From: Peptococcaceae bacterium
Lineage (GTDB): Bacteria; Bacillota; DSM-12270; Thermacetogeniales; Thermacetogeniaceae
NCBI GenBank assembly: GCA_003160265.1
Contig: PLQY01000010.1
Coordinates: forward strand, 50,997-74,911
DNA: 23,915 nt
Reading direction: 5' to 3'
The translations under genes and the position numbers were made by a program. The notes under the pieces are model-generated. The model worked only from the letters and a program-made list of their open reading frames with translations. It searched no databases and had not been told where the DNA came from. Positions 6,864 to 15,019 of this stretch are shown one piece after another (position 1 is the first letter of the stretch; the number at the start of each line of letters is the position of its first letter).

Positions 6864-9387
6864 GCCCACAATCCCCTTCCTGCGTATCATTCGGCAACTG
6901 CTGCCAGTCTACCACAGTGGCCGTGAGCGCCCCGGTCGGACAGACCGACACACACAGGCCGCAACTGCGGCAGAGGTCCTGATCGACTTTCATCACCGGG
7001 AAGTCCAAGTTTCGAGCGTCATACGAACAGGCGGCGACACAGCGGCCACAGTTGATGCATCCACAGTGCAGGCAACGTCCGGCCTCCCGCCTGGCAGCGT
7101 CTTCTTGCAAACCTGATTCAACTTCGAGCCAACCGGATACAGCTTGTTCCACCGCCAGGCAACCGGCTCGCTCCCTGGCAGTTGACGCCTCTGCCACTTC
7201 GACGAAGTGCAGGCGGCCTGCCCTGATCTGTTCCTGCACTTGACCGTCACCACCCAGGTACCTGTCGATCTCGGCCGCTGCCGTGCGGCCGGCAACTATG
7301 GCCTCAATGACGGATGCCGGTCCGGTGGCGCAGTCTCCGGCAGCGAAGATTCCGGTTATCTCAGTCTCGACGCCGGCGCCGCCTTTCAAGGCCGGCAGGA
7401 AGTCCGCCTTCACCTTCTGCCCAACAGCCACGATCACGACATCAGTTTTTAGGGCGACCGGCGCTGATCCGCTGGGAACAGGCCGCCGGCGCCCGGAGTC
7501 GTCCGGAGCGCCCAACTGCATCGGCAGATAGTAGAATTGTTCGACCCGGCCATCACCCTCTATTTTGTACGGCCCGGCCAGAAAGATGAATCTGATTCCT
7601 TCCCGTTCTGCCGCCGCCACCTCCCCGGCATAGGCAGGCATCTCTTTCCGGGTTCTCCGGTATGCGACCGTCACTGACGCCGCCCCCAGGCGCAGAGCGG
7701 AACGTGCCGCATCGATGGCCACGTTGCCGCCGCCAATAACCACCACCCGCCGGCCCTGCAAGCCGCCGGCCATTCCCAGGCTAATATCCCGCAGGAAGCT
7801 GAGTCCAGGTATAACACCGTCCAGGTGCGCCCCCGGAATTTCCAGAGCCGCATTGCCCTGAGCCCCAACAGCAATCAACACCGCAGCATAACCCTGTCCC
7901 CGCAGCGCTTTGATGGTCAGGTCGGGACCGATGCGGGCGCCGGTGCGAATCTGCACACCCATCCTGGCGATCCGGCCGACCTCCGCCTGCAGGACATCCT
8001 TCGGCAACCGGTATTCGGGAATCCCGACCGCCAGCATGCCGCCGGCCACCGGCAGGGCCTCGAAGATCGTCACGTCATAACCGACCCTGGCCAGGAAGAA
8101 GGCTGCGCTGAGGCCGGCCGGCCCGGAGCCGACAATGGCTACCTGCTGGCCCTTCTTCGGCAACATGGCCGGCAGGGGCAGATCGCCGCCGCAGGAGGCG
8201 AATACCTGATCCGCCGCCGCCCGTTTCAATAGCCGGATCTGCAGGGCCTCATCGACAGTATTGCGCCGGCATTGGCTCTCGCAGGGATGGTCGCAGACCC
8301 GGCCGCAGATCGCCGGGAGCGGATTGGCCGCGCTGACGGTCTGATAGGCCTCCACGTAATCGCCCCGCCGCACCTGGTCCAGGTAGAGCGGAACGTCGAC
8401 GCCGGCGGGACAGGCTTCCTGGCAGGGAGCAAAGTCCGGCTGGTAATGGAACTCCAGCCTGCCCACCCGCTCCTGTTCGGGGAAATTGGGCAGGGCCACC
8501 CCCACCGCGCTGGAAACGGTGTGGTAGCCCAACTGGTCGAGCAGGATCGCCGTATCTTTACACAGCTTCGAGAAGTATTCGACGCCTTTCAGGATGGCGA
8601 TGGAGTGCAGACCGACCGCCCCGGCGCCCACCATCAGATACTCGACCGCATCCTCGGCGCAGGTGACACCGCCGATCCCTATCAGGTTCTCGCACCCGCT
8701 CCGGGCGATCTCAGAGTTGATGCGGAGGGAGATCGGACGCATCGCCCCACCGGACAGCCAGCCGTAACCGTCTTTGCTGAACATGGTCGGACGGGCATTC
8801 CTGATGTCGATCTTCAGCGTAGGGCCGAGGGAATCGATGGCGGAAATGGCATCCGCCCCACTTTGGAGGCATTTCCTGGCCGTGCCGACCGGGTCCGGCC
8901 AGTTCCCGCTCAGCTTGCAGATCACCGGGATGGAGACTCGCTCCTTGGCCGCCCTGAGCATCGGGATCAGGGTGTCCTCCGTATAGGAGACCAACTCGAT
9001 GAGGTCGGCGCCGGCCTTTTCACAGTCTTTTACCAAAGCTTCCGCTTCGGGCAGAGTCTGGCCGACGCTGGCGATCACCACCGCCCCTGCTGCCTTGGCC
9101 AGCGGGATCTCCCGTTCAAACCACACCTCGGCCTCGGAATCGGCCCATTTTTCACAGTTGATCAGGGAATCGCCGTTAATTTTGGCGATATGATTCACTG
9201 TATTGATGGCTGCGCTGAGCCTGATCGTCTTGGTCACCACAGCGCCTGCACCGGCCTGATGCGCCCTAATCAGGCCTTCCGCCGCGTAGGAGAGCGGCCC
9301 GGAAGAGAGGATAAACGGGCTCTGTAATCTGATTCCGCAAAATTCGGTGGAGAGATCAGCGCCCTTGAGCTTGGTCACGTCGAACAC
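6814..9387 (-). CDS. YgfK/PreA-PreT-like multidomain FMN-FAD-FeS oxidoreductase
   Basis: The protein has about 857 residues in four blocks. Residues 1-305 form a dihydroorotate/dihydropyrimidine dehydrogenase-type FMN barrel (VTKT Lys53, CKLSG Lys158, LSGGAMRPISL, GIGGVTCAEDA). Residues 310-400 form an Fe-S domain with Cys322, 326, 361, 365, 369 and 373. Residues 415-700 are a GltD/PreT-like FAD/NAD(P) domain (VGSGPAGLSA; GGGNVAIDAARSA). The C-terminus holds ferredoxin-type Cys motifs (CLHCGCINCGRC, CRSCGLCVSVCP). This order matches YgfK and is permuted relative to animal dihydropyrimidine dehydrogenase. It probably moves electrons between NAD(P)H or ferredoxin and a heterocyclic substrate. 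The FMN domain lacks the Cys-containing NxSCP loop. A GTG at 9387 has GGAGGTG 7 nt upstream; the longer frame's GTG at 9396 lies inside that SD, so 9387 is preferred. Confidence 0.85.
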   Translation of the reverse strand: MFDVTKLKGADLSTEFCGIRLQSPFILSSGPLSYAAEGLIRAHQAGAGAVVTKTIRLSAAINTVNHIAKINGDSLINCEKWADSEAEVWFEREIPLAKAAGAVVIASVGQTLPEAEALVKDCEKAGADLIELVSYTEDTLIPMLRAAKERVSIPVICKLSGNWPDPVGTARKCLQSGADAISAIDSLGPTLKIDIRNARPTMFSKDGYGWLSGGAMRPISLRINSEIARSGCENLIGIGGVTCAEDAVEYLMVGAGAVGLHSIAILKGVEYFSKLCKDTAILLDQLGYHTVSSAVGVALPNFPEQERVGRLEFHYQPDFAPCQEACPAGVDVPLYLDQVRRGDYVEAYQTVSAANPLPAICGRVCDHPCESQCRRNTVDEALQIRLLKRAAADQVFASCGGDLPLPAMLPKKGQQVAIVGSGPAGLSAAFFLARVGYDVTIFEALPVAGGMLAVGIPEYRLPKDVLQAEVGRIARMGVQIRTGARIGPDLTIKALRGQGYAAVLIAVGAQGNAALEIPGAHLDGVIPGLSFLRDISLGMAGGLQGRRVVVIGGGNVAIDAARSALRLGAASVTVAYRRTRKEMPAYAGEVAAAEREGIRFIFLAGPYKIEGDGRVEQFYYLPMQLGAPDDSGRRRPVPSGSAPVALKTDVVIVAVGQKVKADFLPALKGGAGVETEITGIFAAGDCATGPASVIEAIVAGRTAAAEIDRYLGGDGQVQEQIRAGRLHFVEVAEASTARERAGCLAVEQAVSGWLEVESGLQEDAARREAGRCLHCGCINCGRCVAACSYDARNLDFPVMKVDQDLCRSCGLCVSVCPTGALTATVVDWQQLPNDTQEGDCGHAGYAGRCRQPGAGTG

Positions 9388-9471
9388 CTTTTGCACCTCC
9401 GCCTATTGCAGACTTCAATCATCAACGCTACCAGATTTTATTTTTTCTTTCCTGATCGTCTTGTCTGACAG

Positions 9472-9531
9472 CGCCAGCCGGGGCAGCCACAGACAGTCTC
9501 TGTCGCAAGCTGCTCGCAGCTTAGGCTGGCG
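9472..9531 (-). other. Cloverleaf-like inverted repeat overlapping the aldehyde dehydrogenase stop codon
   Basis: An 8-bp outer stem (CGCCAGCC with GGCTGGCG; 9524-9531 and 9472-9479) encloses two short hairpins on the minus strand: AAGCTG-CGAG-CAGCTT (9507-9522) and GACAG-AGA-CTGTC (9492-9504). The TAA stop of the aldehyde dehydrogenase gene (9521-9523) lies in the structure. The following minus-strand sequence is A-rich rather than T-rich, so this is not a standard intrinsic terminator. It may be an RNA processing, stability or attenuation element between the two genes. Confidence 0.45.
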
Positions 9532-10984
9532 GGTTGAAATCAATACAGATGTGTTTGATCTCGGTATACTTCAACATGCCGTCTATGCCACCAGCCCTGT
9601 CGATGCCGCTTTGTTTATAACCACCCGTTTCCGTTTCCGGGAATAGCCGGTTGTAGGTGTTCACCCACACCGAGCCCGCACGCAAACGCCGGGCGGTCCG
9701 CATCGCCCGGTCCACGTTCCGGCTCCAGACGGCCGAAGCCAGACCAAAGACAGTGCTGTTGGCCAGCGCTACCGCCTCGTCCTCATCCTTGAAGGCTTGA
9801 ACAACCAGAACCGGCCCGAAAATCTCTTCTTGAACGACCGGCGAATCGTTCGGAGGATCCTTGAAGATCGTCGGCGCCAGGAAGTAGCCTTTTCCGAGAT
9901 CTTCTTCCTGCAAACGCACTCCCCCCGTAACCGTCTGGGCGCACTGCTTCCCGATCTCCATATAGTCCATGATCAGATCCAGTTGCTTTCCAGAGACAAC
10001 CGGCCCCATCTCCGTCTTTTCATCCAGACCGTTACCCACCCTGAGGTTTTCAGCTCTCCATTTCAGTTCCTCCGTTACCTGCCCGGCGATGCCTTCCTGA
10101 ACCAGCAGTCTGGAGCCAACCGTGCAGAGCTGGCCGGCGTTAGTAAAGATCGCCTTGATGGCAAATGGGAGCGCCTTTCCCAGGTCGGCATCATCGAACA
10201 GAACGTTCGGTGATTTCCCACCCAGTTCGAGGGACAGCTTCTTCATAGTTTTGGCCGCCTCGACCATGATCGTCTTGCCAGTGTCCAGGCCGCCGGTAAA
10301 ACTGATCATATCCACCGCCCGGTCATGAACGAGCGACATACCAGCCACAGAACCGGACCCCGTAACCGCGTTGAGAACACCGGGAGGGAACCCCTCAATG
10401 CCATCGATCAATTTGATGGTGGCCATGGTAACGCCGGACGTCTGTGAAGCAGGTTTGACCACCGCAGTGTTCCCCGCTGCCAGGGCGGGAGAAAGGTCGC
10501 GCATGAGCAGGGTGATGGGATAATTCCAGGGCACGATCACCCCCACCACGCCAACCGGTTCCCGGGCCAGGATCGAATACGAATTCTGGTCAACAGCCGT
10601 CGAAGAACCGTAAAGGGTGCGCGTGGCCGCCGCATAGTATTCCAGGTATCCGATCGCTCCCCCAATTTCAAACCGGGCCTCGCTCAGTGGTTTTCCCGTT
10701 TCCAGAGTCAGCATCCTGGCGAGTTCCGGCAGGTCATGTTTCATGCGAGCCGCCCAGGCAAACAGCGCCGCCGACCTTCGGCGCGGATTGAACGCCCAGT
10801 CTGCCCGCAGAAAAGCTTCTTCGGCAGCAGCAACGGCCGCTTGGGCGTCGTGCTCATCCGACTTCGGAACACTGGATACGACAACGCCATCAGCCGGATT
10901 TACCTGTTCCATCCAGGCGCCCGTACCCGAACCACACCACCGGCCACCAATAAGGTTTTCAAAACGTCCGATTGCCAGTTCCAT
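9521..10984 (-). CDS. NAD(P)-dependent aldehyde dehydrogenase
   Basis: This 487-residue aldehyde dehydrogenase (family length about 480-500) oxidises an aldehyde to the acid. Catalytic residues are visible: oxyanion Asn154 in PWNYP, cofactor Lys177 in VVKPAS, the SFTGG-DTGK nucleotide loop (about 229-237), base Glu253 in LELGGKSPN and nucleophile Cys287 in NAGQLCT. EEIFGPVL occurs later, as usual. The motifs resemble the betaine/gamma-aminobutyraldehyde-type subgroup, but the substrate cannot be assigned. The ATG at 10984 has AGGAGG about 10 nt upstream. It lies 78 bp after ubiD and shares the block with the iron alcohol dehydrogenase, suggesting an alcohol-aldehyde-acid sequence. Confidence 0.93.
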   Translation of the reverse strand: MELAIGRFENLIGGRWCGSGTGAWMEQVNPADGVVVSSVPKSDEHDAQAAVAAAEEAFLRADWAFNPRRRSAALFAWAARMKHDLPELARMLTLETGKPLSEARFEIGGAIGYLEYYAAATRTLYGSSTAVDQNSYSILAREPVGVVGVIVPWNYPITLLMRDLSPALAAGNTAVVKPASQTSGVTMATIKLIDGIEGFPPGVLNAVTGSGSVAGMSLVHDRAVDMISFTGGLDTGKTIMVEAAKTMKKLSLELGGKSPNVLFDDADLGKALPFAIKAIFTNAGQLCTVGSRLLVQEGIAGQVTEELKWRAENLRVGNGLDEKTEMGPVVSGKQLDLIMDYMEIGKQCAQTVTGGVRLQEEDLGKGYFLAPTIFKDPPNDSPVVQEEIFGPVLVVQAFKDEDEAVALANSTVFGLASAVWSRNVDRAMRTARRLRAGSVWVNTYNRLFPETETGGYKQSGIDRAGGIDGMLKYTEIKHICIDFNPPA

Positions 10985-11062
10985 CGTTGTAATGCCTCCT
11001 AATGTTGTTATGAAAACTCTCTTTTAGTTGCCTTGAAATCGGATATCCACCTTCGGCAGTGA

Positions 11063-12394
11063 TCAGATCCACCGGGACAGGTCAACCTTGGGGTAGGTGA
11101 CCCTTTTATAATCCTGCTTCAAGGTCAGATCCAGGGTGGCGTCGATTGCAATTTTAGTATTGGTACCCTCGGCGTTGGTTGTGGGATCATTTTCCATGCC
11201 CTGGGCATAGGGCACGATAAATACGTCTTTATTGGCATCCACCCTCGTGGCCACAGCCCACAGAATGTCACTGGCCTGGTAGATATCGACATCGGTATCG
11301 ACCACGACTACCAGCTTGATGTTCACGTGAGTGGCCAGAGCTGCAAAGGCGATGTTTTTCGGCTCACCCTGATTCTTCTTGTCGATGGCGATTACCGCCA
11401 TGAACCCTGCCGAATACGGTGTCAGATGTACCGCCCGCACATTGGGAGAAACGTGTTTGGTCAGATTCTTCAACGTTATTTCCCTTGGCAAGACGTTTCC
11501 GATGTAGATATGCTCAAAAGAGGCCGGCACTATCGTCCGGTAAATTGGATTATTACGGTAGCAGATGGCGCTCACCTGAAACACGGGGTGCTGATAGACC
11601 TCTCCGAAATGGCCGGTGAACTCGGCCAGGGGACCCTCATCCTTGCGTATGAACGGGGGGATCTGGCCCTCGAGCACGATTTCGGCCCCAGCCGGAACAT
11701 ACAGATCGTTGGTAATGCATTTGGCGATGGCCAGGGAGCGCCCGTTGATAGCCCCTGCCAGTTCGGCCTCGTCCTCTTCGATCCGAAAACCCGCAGCAAT
11801 TTCCACGGCAGGATCGACTCCTATGACCACGGCAGCCGGCAGAGGCCTGCCGGCCTGCTCTGCCTCGCTGTAAAACCAGGCGATATGCCTCCAGGAGTTC
11901 ATCATAACCCCAAATTCCCGGGGGCTGTGAACATGCAAACGGTTATAGGAATAATTGTGCCGGCCCGCTTCCGTACCCCTGGCAATCATGACGCCCCCGG
12001 TCACGTACGGCCCGCCGTCTCCGGTATTGTGCCACGGGATCGGTAGTTGTTCCCTGAGGTTTAATGCATCTCCGGTGATCACATTTTCTTTAAATGGAGC
12101 GTCATCAACCACTTGGGGCTTCAAAAGATTGGCCAGGGCGCCCTCGAGTTTACGGCTGATCCCCGGCGGTTCCACTTCCAGGGCGGTGGCGATGCGGTCG
12201 ATGCTCCCCAGCAGGCCACCCACAACGGGCATGCCCGAAGGGTGCTTGACGTTCTCGAACATCCCGGCCGGTTTATTCTGTTCCAACATGGTGTTTACCA
12301 CCGCAGCCAGTTCGTAATCCAGTTGCACCTCTTTCTGAATCTTGACCAACTGGCCCCTCGCTTCCAGCCTAGCCAAAAACTCTCTGAATTCCAT
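11063..12394 (-). CDS. ubiD: UbiD-family prenylated-FMN-dependent decarboxylase
   Basis: This 443-residue UbiD-family enzyme uses prenylated FMN to decarboxylate (or carboxylate) an unsaturated or aromatic acid. Spacing of key residues follows Aspergillus Fdc1: Asn147, Arg152 (NYSYNR), His170, Glu211, and the pair Glu253/Glu258 in EGPLAEFTGHF, giving the metal ligands and the Glu-Arg-Glu active site. The length is a little short of UbiD itself (about 490) but normal for anaerobic aromatic-acid decarboxylases. No ubiX gene is seen in the window, so prenylated FMN must come from elsewhere. The ATG at 12394 has a modest SD (AGAGG/AGGGG). The position, between a broken flavoprotein gene and an aldehyde dehydrogenase and downstream of a molybdenum hydroxylase, points to a heteroaromatic or aromatic carboxylate as substrate, which is inference. 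Confidence 0.92.
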   Translation of the reverse strand: MEFREFLARLEARGQLVKIQKEVQLDYELAAVVNTMLEQNKPAGMFENVKHPSGMPVVGGLLGSIDRIATALEVEPPGISRKLEGALANLLKPQVVDDAPFKENVITGDALNLREQLPIPWHNTGDGGPYVTGGVMIARGTEAGRHNYSYNRLHVHSPREFGVMMNSWRHIAWFYSEAEQAGRPLPAAVVIGVDPAVEIAAGFRIEEDEAELAGAINGRSLAIAKCITNDLYVPAGAEIVLEGQIPPFIRKDEGPLAEFTGHFGEVYQHPVFQVSAICYRNNPIYRTIVPASFEHIYIGNVLPREITLKNLTKHVSPNVRAVHLTPYSAGFMAVIAIDKKNQGEPKNIAFAALATHVNIKLVVVVDTDVDIYQASDILWAVATRVDANKDVFIVPYAQGMENDPTTNAEGTNTKIAIDATLDLTLKQDYKRVTYPKVDLSRWI

Positions 12395-12413
12395 CGACCC
12401 CTGAGCCTCTCAT

Positions 12414-12559
12414 CTAGCTATGACTTCTGGCTTTTTCCAACAACAACGCCAGCTCGACCACGCGGCGGGCCACCCCGAAAGCCGTTTCCATTCCGATCCC
12501 ATCCGCGGTTGCTCAGTTGCACCGTACCTCGGACTTCCGTTCAGAAAAAGGATTCTCAT
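12414..12559 (-). pseudogene. Internally deleted, frameshifted remnant of an FMN reductase/flavodoxin-like gene
   Basis: A strong SD (GGGAGGGG) precedes the ATG at 12559. The frame reads MRILFLNGSPRYGATE, matching the first residues of the intact flavoprotein at 17550-18251 (KILGISGSHRKGATE). It then runs into unlikely, Trp-rich sequence and stops at 12410. In the next frame, from about 12505 to the stop at 12414, the translation DGIGMETAFGVARRVVE matches the C-terminal part of the same protein (DEVGMTRVRGLGMRVAE, from residue 177). About 155 residues between the two parts, including the Cys cluster and the flavodoxin loop, are missing, and the junction changes frame. This is best read as a gene that suffered one out-of-frame internal deletion. 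It lies between the iron alcohol dehydrogenase stop and ubiD. A short 49-residue peptide from the first frame could still be made. Confidence 0.7.
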
Positions 12560-12582
12560 TTCCCGCCCCTCCCTTCCGTGCC

Positions 12583-13758
12583 TCAGAATGTGCAATACTG
12601 GGGCTCTTCTCCATGCAGCGCCGCCAGGAACACCGCCCGGCATTCCGCTACCGAAGGACGACGGGGGTTGTCTTTGATCAGAAACATCTTGGTGGTCTCC
12701 TCCGCTACCAGATCGGCGTCTGACTCCTTGATGCCGAACGTGGACAGATCGAGCGACAAGCCCGTCTCCCGCACCAGGCGATACACTGCCGCCACCGCAT
12801 CCCGTCCCGCTTCCAGGGCTGTCAGCCCCTTGGTTTCACACCCCAGAGCAGACGCCAGCATCGCCATTCTCTCGGGACTGGCCGTCAGGTTATAGGACAC
12901 TCCGTAGGGAAGCAGGATGGCGCAGGCAAGCCCGTGCGGCAGATGGTAATAACTGCAGATAGGCCCGGCCATGGAATGGACTATGCCCAGCCCTGCTTGG
13001 TCCATCGCAACACCCGCCAGGGTACTGGCAAGCGCCATCTCTTCCCGGGCATCCAGGTCATCGCCGGCAACACAAGCTCTCAGAAGAGAGCGTCCAATCA
13101 GCTTGGCGGCAGTGAGTGCCCAACTGTCAGTAAAAAGGTTGGCGCCCAGACTTACATATGCTTCTACGGCGTGGCTCAAGGCATCCATCCCAGTGGCAGC
13201 AGTCAAGCCCCGGGGCAATCCAGCCGTCATCTCCGGATCGACCATGGCCACCCTGGGGAACAGGCGGTCGGAGCCCACACCCTTCTTGGTATTGCGATCG
13301 ACGATCACGGCTACCCGGGTAACCTCACTCCCGGTGCCTGCGGTAGTTGGTATCGCCATAAAAGGCAACGGCTCATGCTCAAATTTACGGCCATTCCACT
13401 GGTATTCCTCCAGCTTACCGGGGTTGGTGGCCAGGGCCGACACCACCTTGCTCAGGTCCAAAGCGCTGCCGCCACCCACCGCCACCACCATGGCGGCGCC
13501 GGTCTCTTTCAGGGCGTTCAGCGTTTGCTCCACCGACACGGCAGAAGGGTTTGGCTCCACCTGATTGAAAACCGTGACCGCGGCGCCGGCTTCTTCAAGA
13601 ATCACCTGCACCCTACCGGTCAATCCCGCCTTTTCCACCCCGGGGTCAGTAACCAGAAACACTTTCTGCTTCGGGTTAACCAATGTCCCCAGGCATTCCA
13701 CCGACCCCCTGCCAAACCGGACTTCGGTAGGGAGGTAAAACTTCTTGCTGTCTGCCAC
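12583..13758 (-). CDS. Iron-containing alcohol dehydrogenase
   Basis: This 391-residue group III (iron-type) alcohol dehydrogenase reduces aldehydes or ketones with NAD(P)H, or the reverse. The N-terminal nucleotide-binding half has GGGSALD (about 95-101) and TTAGTGSE (about 138-145). The C-terminal helical half has the metal ligands Asp192, His196, His261 and His275 in GMDALSHAVEA, IVHSMAG and HLPHG. The start is GTG at 13758, with AGAGGTGA about 6 nt upstream. It follows the 2Fe-2S subunit of the second molybdenum hydroxylase by 26 bp, so the two enzymes are probably co-expressed. Lactaldehyde, butanol and 1,3-propanediol dehydrogenases share this family, and the substrate cannot be assigned. 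Confidence 0.93.
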   Translation of the reverse strand: MADSKKFYLPTEVRFGRGSVECLGTLVNPKQKVFLVTDPGVEKAGLTGRVQVILEEAGAAVTVFNQVEPNPSAVSVEQTLNALKETGAAMVVAVGGGSALDLSKVVSALATNPGKLEEYQWNGRKFEHEPLPFMAIPTTAGTGSEVTRVAVIVDRNTKKGVGSDRLFPRVAMVDPEMTAGLPRGLTAATGMDALSHAVEAYVSLGANLFTDSWALTAAKLIGRSLLRACVAGDDLDAREEMALASTLAGVAMDQAGLGIVHSMAGPICSYYHLPHGLACAILLPYGVSYNLTASPERMAMLASALGCETKGLTALEAGRDAVAAVYRLVRETGLSLDLSTFGIKESDADLVAEETTKMFLIKDNPRRPSVAECRAVFLAALHGEEPQYCTF

Positions 13759-13784
13759 AATGCTTCACCTCTTGTGCCTTGTTT

Positions 13785-14234
13785 TCATTCCACGCCCAGG
13801 TACTTCTTGATCCCCCGCAGTTGCCCCATGTAGCCGGAACATCTGCACAGATTTCCGTTCAGGTAGTGTACTATCTGCTCTGCCGTGGGCTGTCGCAAAT
13901 CTTTTTTCATGGCCAGCACTGTCATCACCAGGCCTGGAATACAGAAACCACACTGTTCCGCGCCTTCGCCAACCAAAAACCCGGCAACTGCTCGCGCCTC
14001 GTCCTGAACACCCTCAATGGTCGTGATCCGCTTGCCATTCGCCATTACCGACAGCACTGAACAGGACAACACGGGCTTGTCATCCATCCAGACCGTGCAC
14101 AGACCACATGAGGTGGTGCTGCACCCCTGCCTGACGCTCAGATACCCATTATTTCTCAATGTTTCCGCTAAAAATTCATCGCAGGTGACTTCTAATTCTT
14201 GTTGTCTATCGTTAATCCAGAGGGTGATTCTCAT
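13785..14234 (-). CDS. Molybdenum hydroxylase 2Fe-2S small subunit, second trimer (divergent subtype)
   Basis: This 149-residue two-cluster [2Fe-2S] subunit binds the plant-type cluster with Cys38, 43, 46 and 58 and the helical-domain cluster with Cys95, 98, 130 and 132. The motifs vary from the standard (GCSTTSCGLC instead of GCGxGxCGAC, CGFCIPG instead of CGFCTPG), but every ligand Cys is present. The start overlaps the stop of the FAD subunit gene by 4 bp (ATGA), a classic translational coupling. It forms the last gene of a large-FAD-small set and transfers electrons from molybdenum to FAD. The divergent motifs match those of its FAD partner, suggesting co-evolution as a separate subfamily from the first trimer. 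Confidence 0.92.
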   Translation of the reverse strand: MRITLWINDRQQELEVTCDEFLAETLRNNGYLSVRQGCSTTSCGLCTVWMDDKPVLSCSVLSVMANGKRITTIEGVQDEARAVAGFLVGEGAEQCGFCIPGLVMTVLAMKKDLRQPTAEQIVHYLNGNLCRCSGYMGQLRGIKKYLGVE

Positions 14235-15019
14235 GAAATCACCTCCTGAATGGCTCTTTGAACCAGCACCTCGCAGACCGCCTGGCGATATTCCCGGCTG
14301 CTCCTCATGTTGGTACCAAATTCAAGTTCATCTGCTGTCGTTTTGGCAGCCCGCTCAATATCTTCCTTTTGCAACCGGCTGCCCGACAGGCACTTTGAGG
14401 CCTCTGCAGCAATCATTGCCCTGAAGGGCCTGGCGCCCACCACAATTTTCCACTCGTCACGACTCCTGGCCACGGCCACATTCAAGATGGCATAATCACC
14501 TGAGGAGTTTCTCAAATATTTAAAAGATGCCCTAAGATCAGCTTTGGGTATGATGACTTTTTCAAGAATATCCTTGCTGGCTCCTTGTTCCAGAAATAAC
14601 GCCATTGGGATCCTCCCGGCGTGGTACAGAACAACCTCAGGGTTTAAAGCAAGCAAGGCCGTATTCAGATCGGAAAAACCGTACCTTGAATACACGGTGG
14701 CCCCTACCGTCGCCAGGTTTCTGAACTGGACACCCACGATGACCATGACAGACTGCGGCAAGACGCCGGAGAACAGGGACTGCAGTATGCCGCTGACCTC
14801 GATGTCTCTGTAGGTGGCTAACGCCCCGATCTCCACGGCATCTGCTGTCTCCTCGATATAACGCAAACCCAGCCGGGACAGATCGATAGCCGTATCTATA
14901 TTTTTGGACGTCAATCTCAGATAGGTGCAGCCTCCCAGAACAGTGTTACTATTGTGCTCATTCAGCACCAGATATGCCTCTGCCAGATTATCAGGCGCCA
15001 CATAGTTGTTGATCCTCAT
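14231..15019 (-). CDS. Molybdenum hydroxylase FAD-binding medium subunit, second trimer (divergent subtype)
   Basis: This 262-residue FAD subunit is shorter than the usual 280-300. The two FAD loops are recognisable but altered: LGGCTYLRL at 28-36 replaces AGGTDL, and ATVGATVYSRYGFSDLN at 103-119 replaces ATxGGNIANASPAAD. FQFR-type sequence (VGVQFRN) just before the second loop is typical of a subgroup found in anaerobic Firmicutes. The ATG at 15019 has GGGGAGG about 7 nt upstream, partly inside a small CCCC/GGGG hairpin. Unlike the other subunit junctions, it is separated from its large subunit by 158 bp. It should carry electrons from the 2Fe-2S subunit to an unknown acceptor. Confidence 0.88.
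   Translation of the reverse strand: MRINNYVAPDNLAEAYLVLNEHNSNTVLGGCTYLRLTSKNIDTAIDLSRLGLRYIEETADAVEIGALATYRDIEVSGILQSLFSGVLPQSVMVIVGVQFRNLATVGATVYSRYGFSDLNTALLALNPEVVLYHAGRIPMALFLEQGASKDILEKVIIPKADLRASFKYLRNSSGDYAILNVAVARSRDEWKIVVGARPFRAMIAAEASKCLSGSRLQKEDIERAAKTTADELEFGTNMRSSREYRQAVCEVLVQRAIQEVIS

Noticed and set aside
12414..12559. An in-frame TGA in the second frame of the flavoprotein remnant, considered as a selenocysteine codon or programmed frameshift site.
   Set aside because: The frame upstream of the TGA is not protein-like, no selenocysteine-type context is visible, and about 155 family residues are missing. Deletion explains the arrangement better than recoding.
12414..12559. 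The small flavoprotein-like fragment beside ubiD considered as UbiX, the prenyl-FMN synthase.
   Set aside because: The N-terminus is of FMN-reductase type (LFLNGSPR) rather than the UbiX type (GISGASG), and it matches the flavoprotein at 17550-18251 at both ends.
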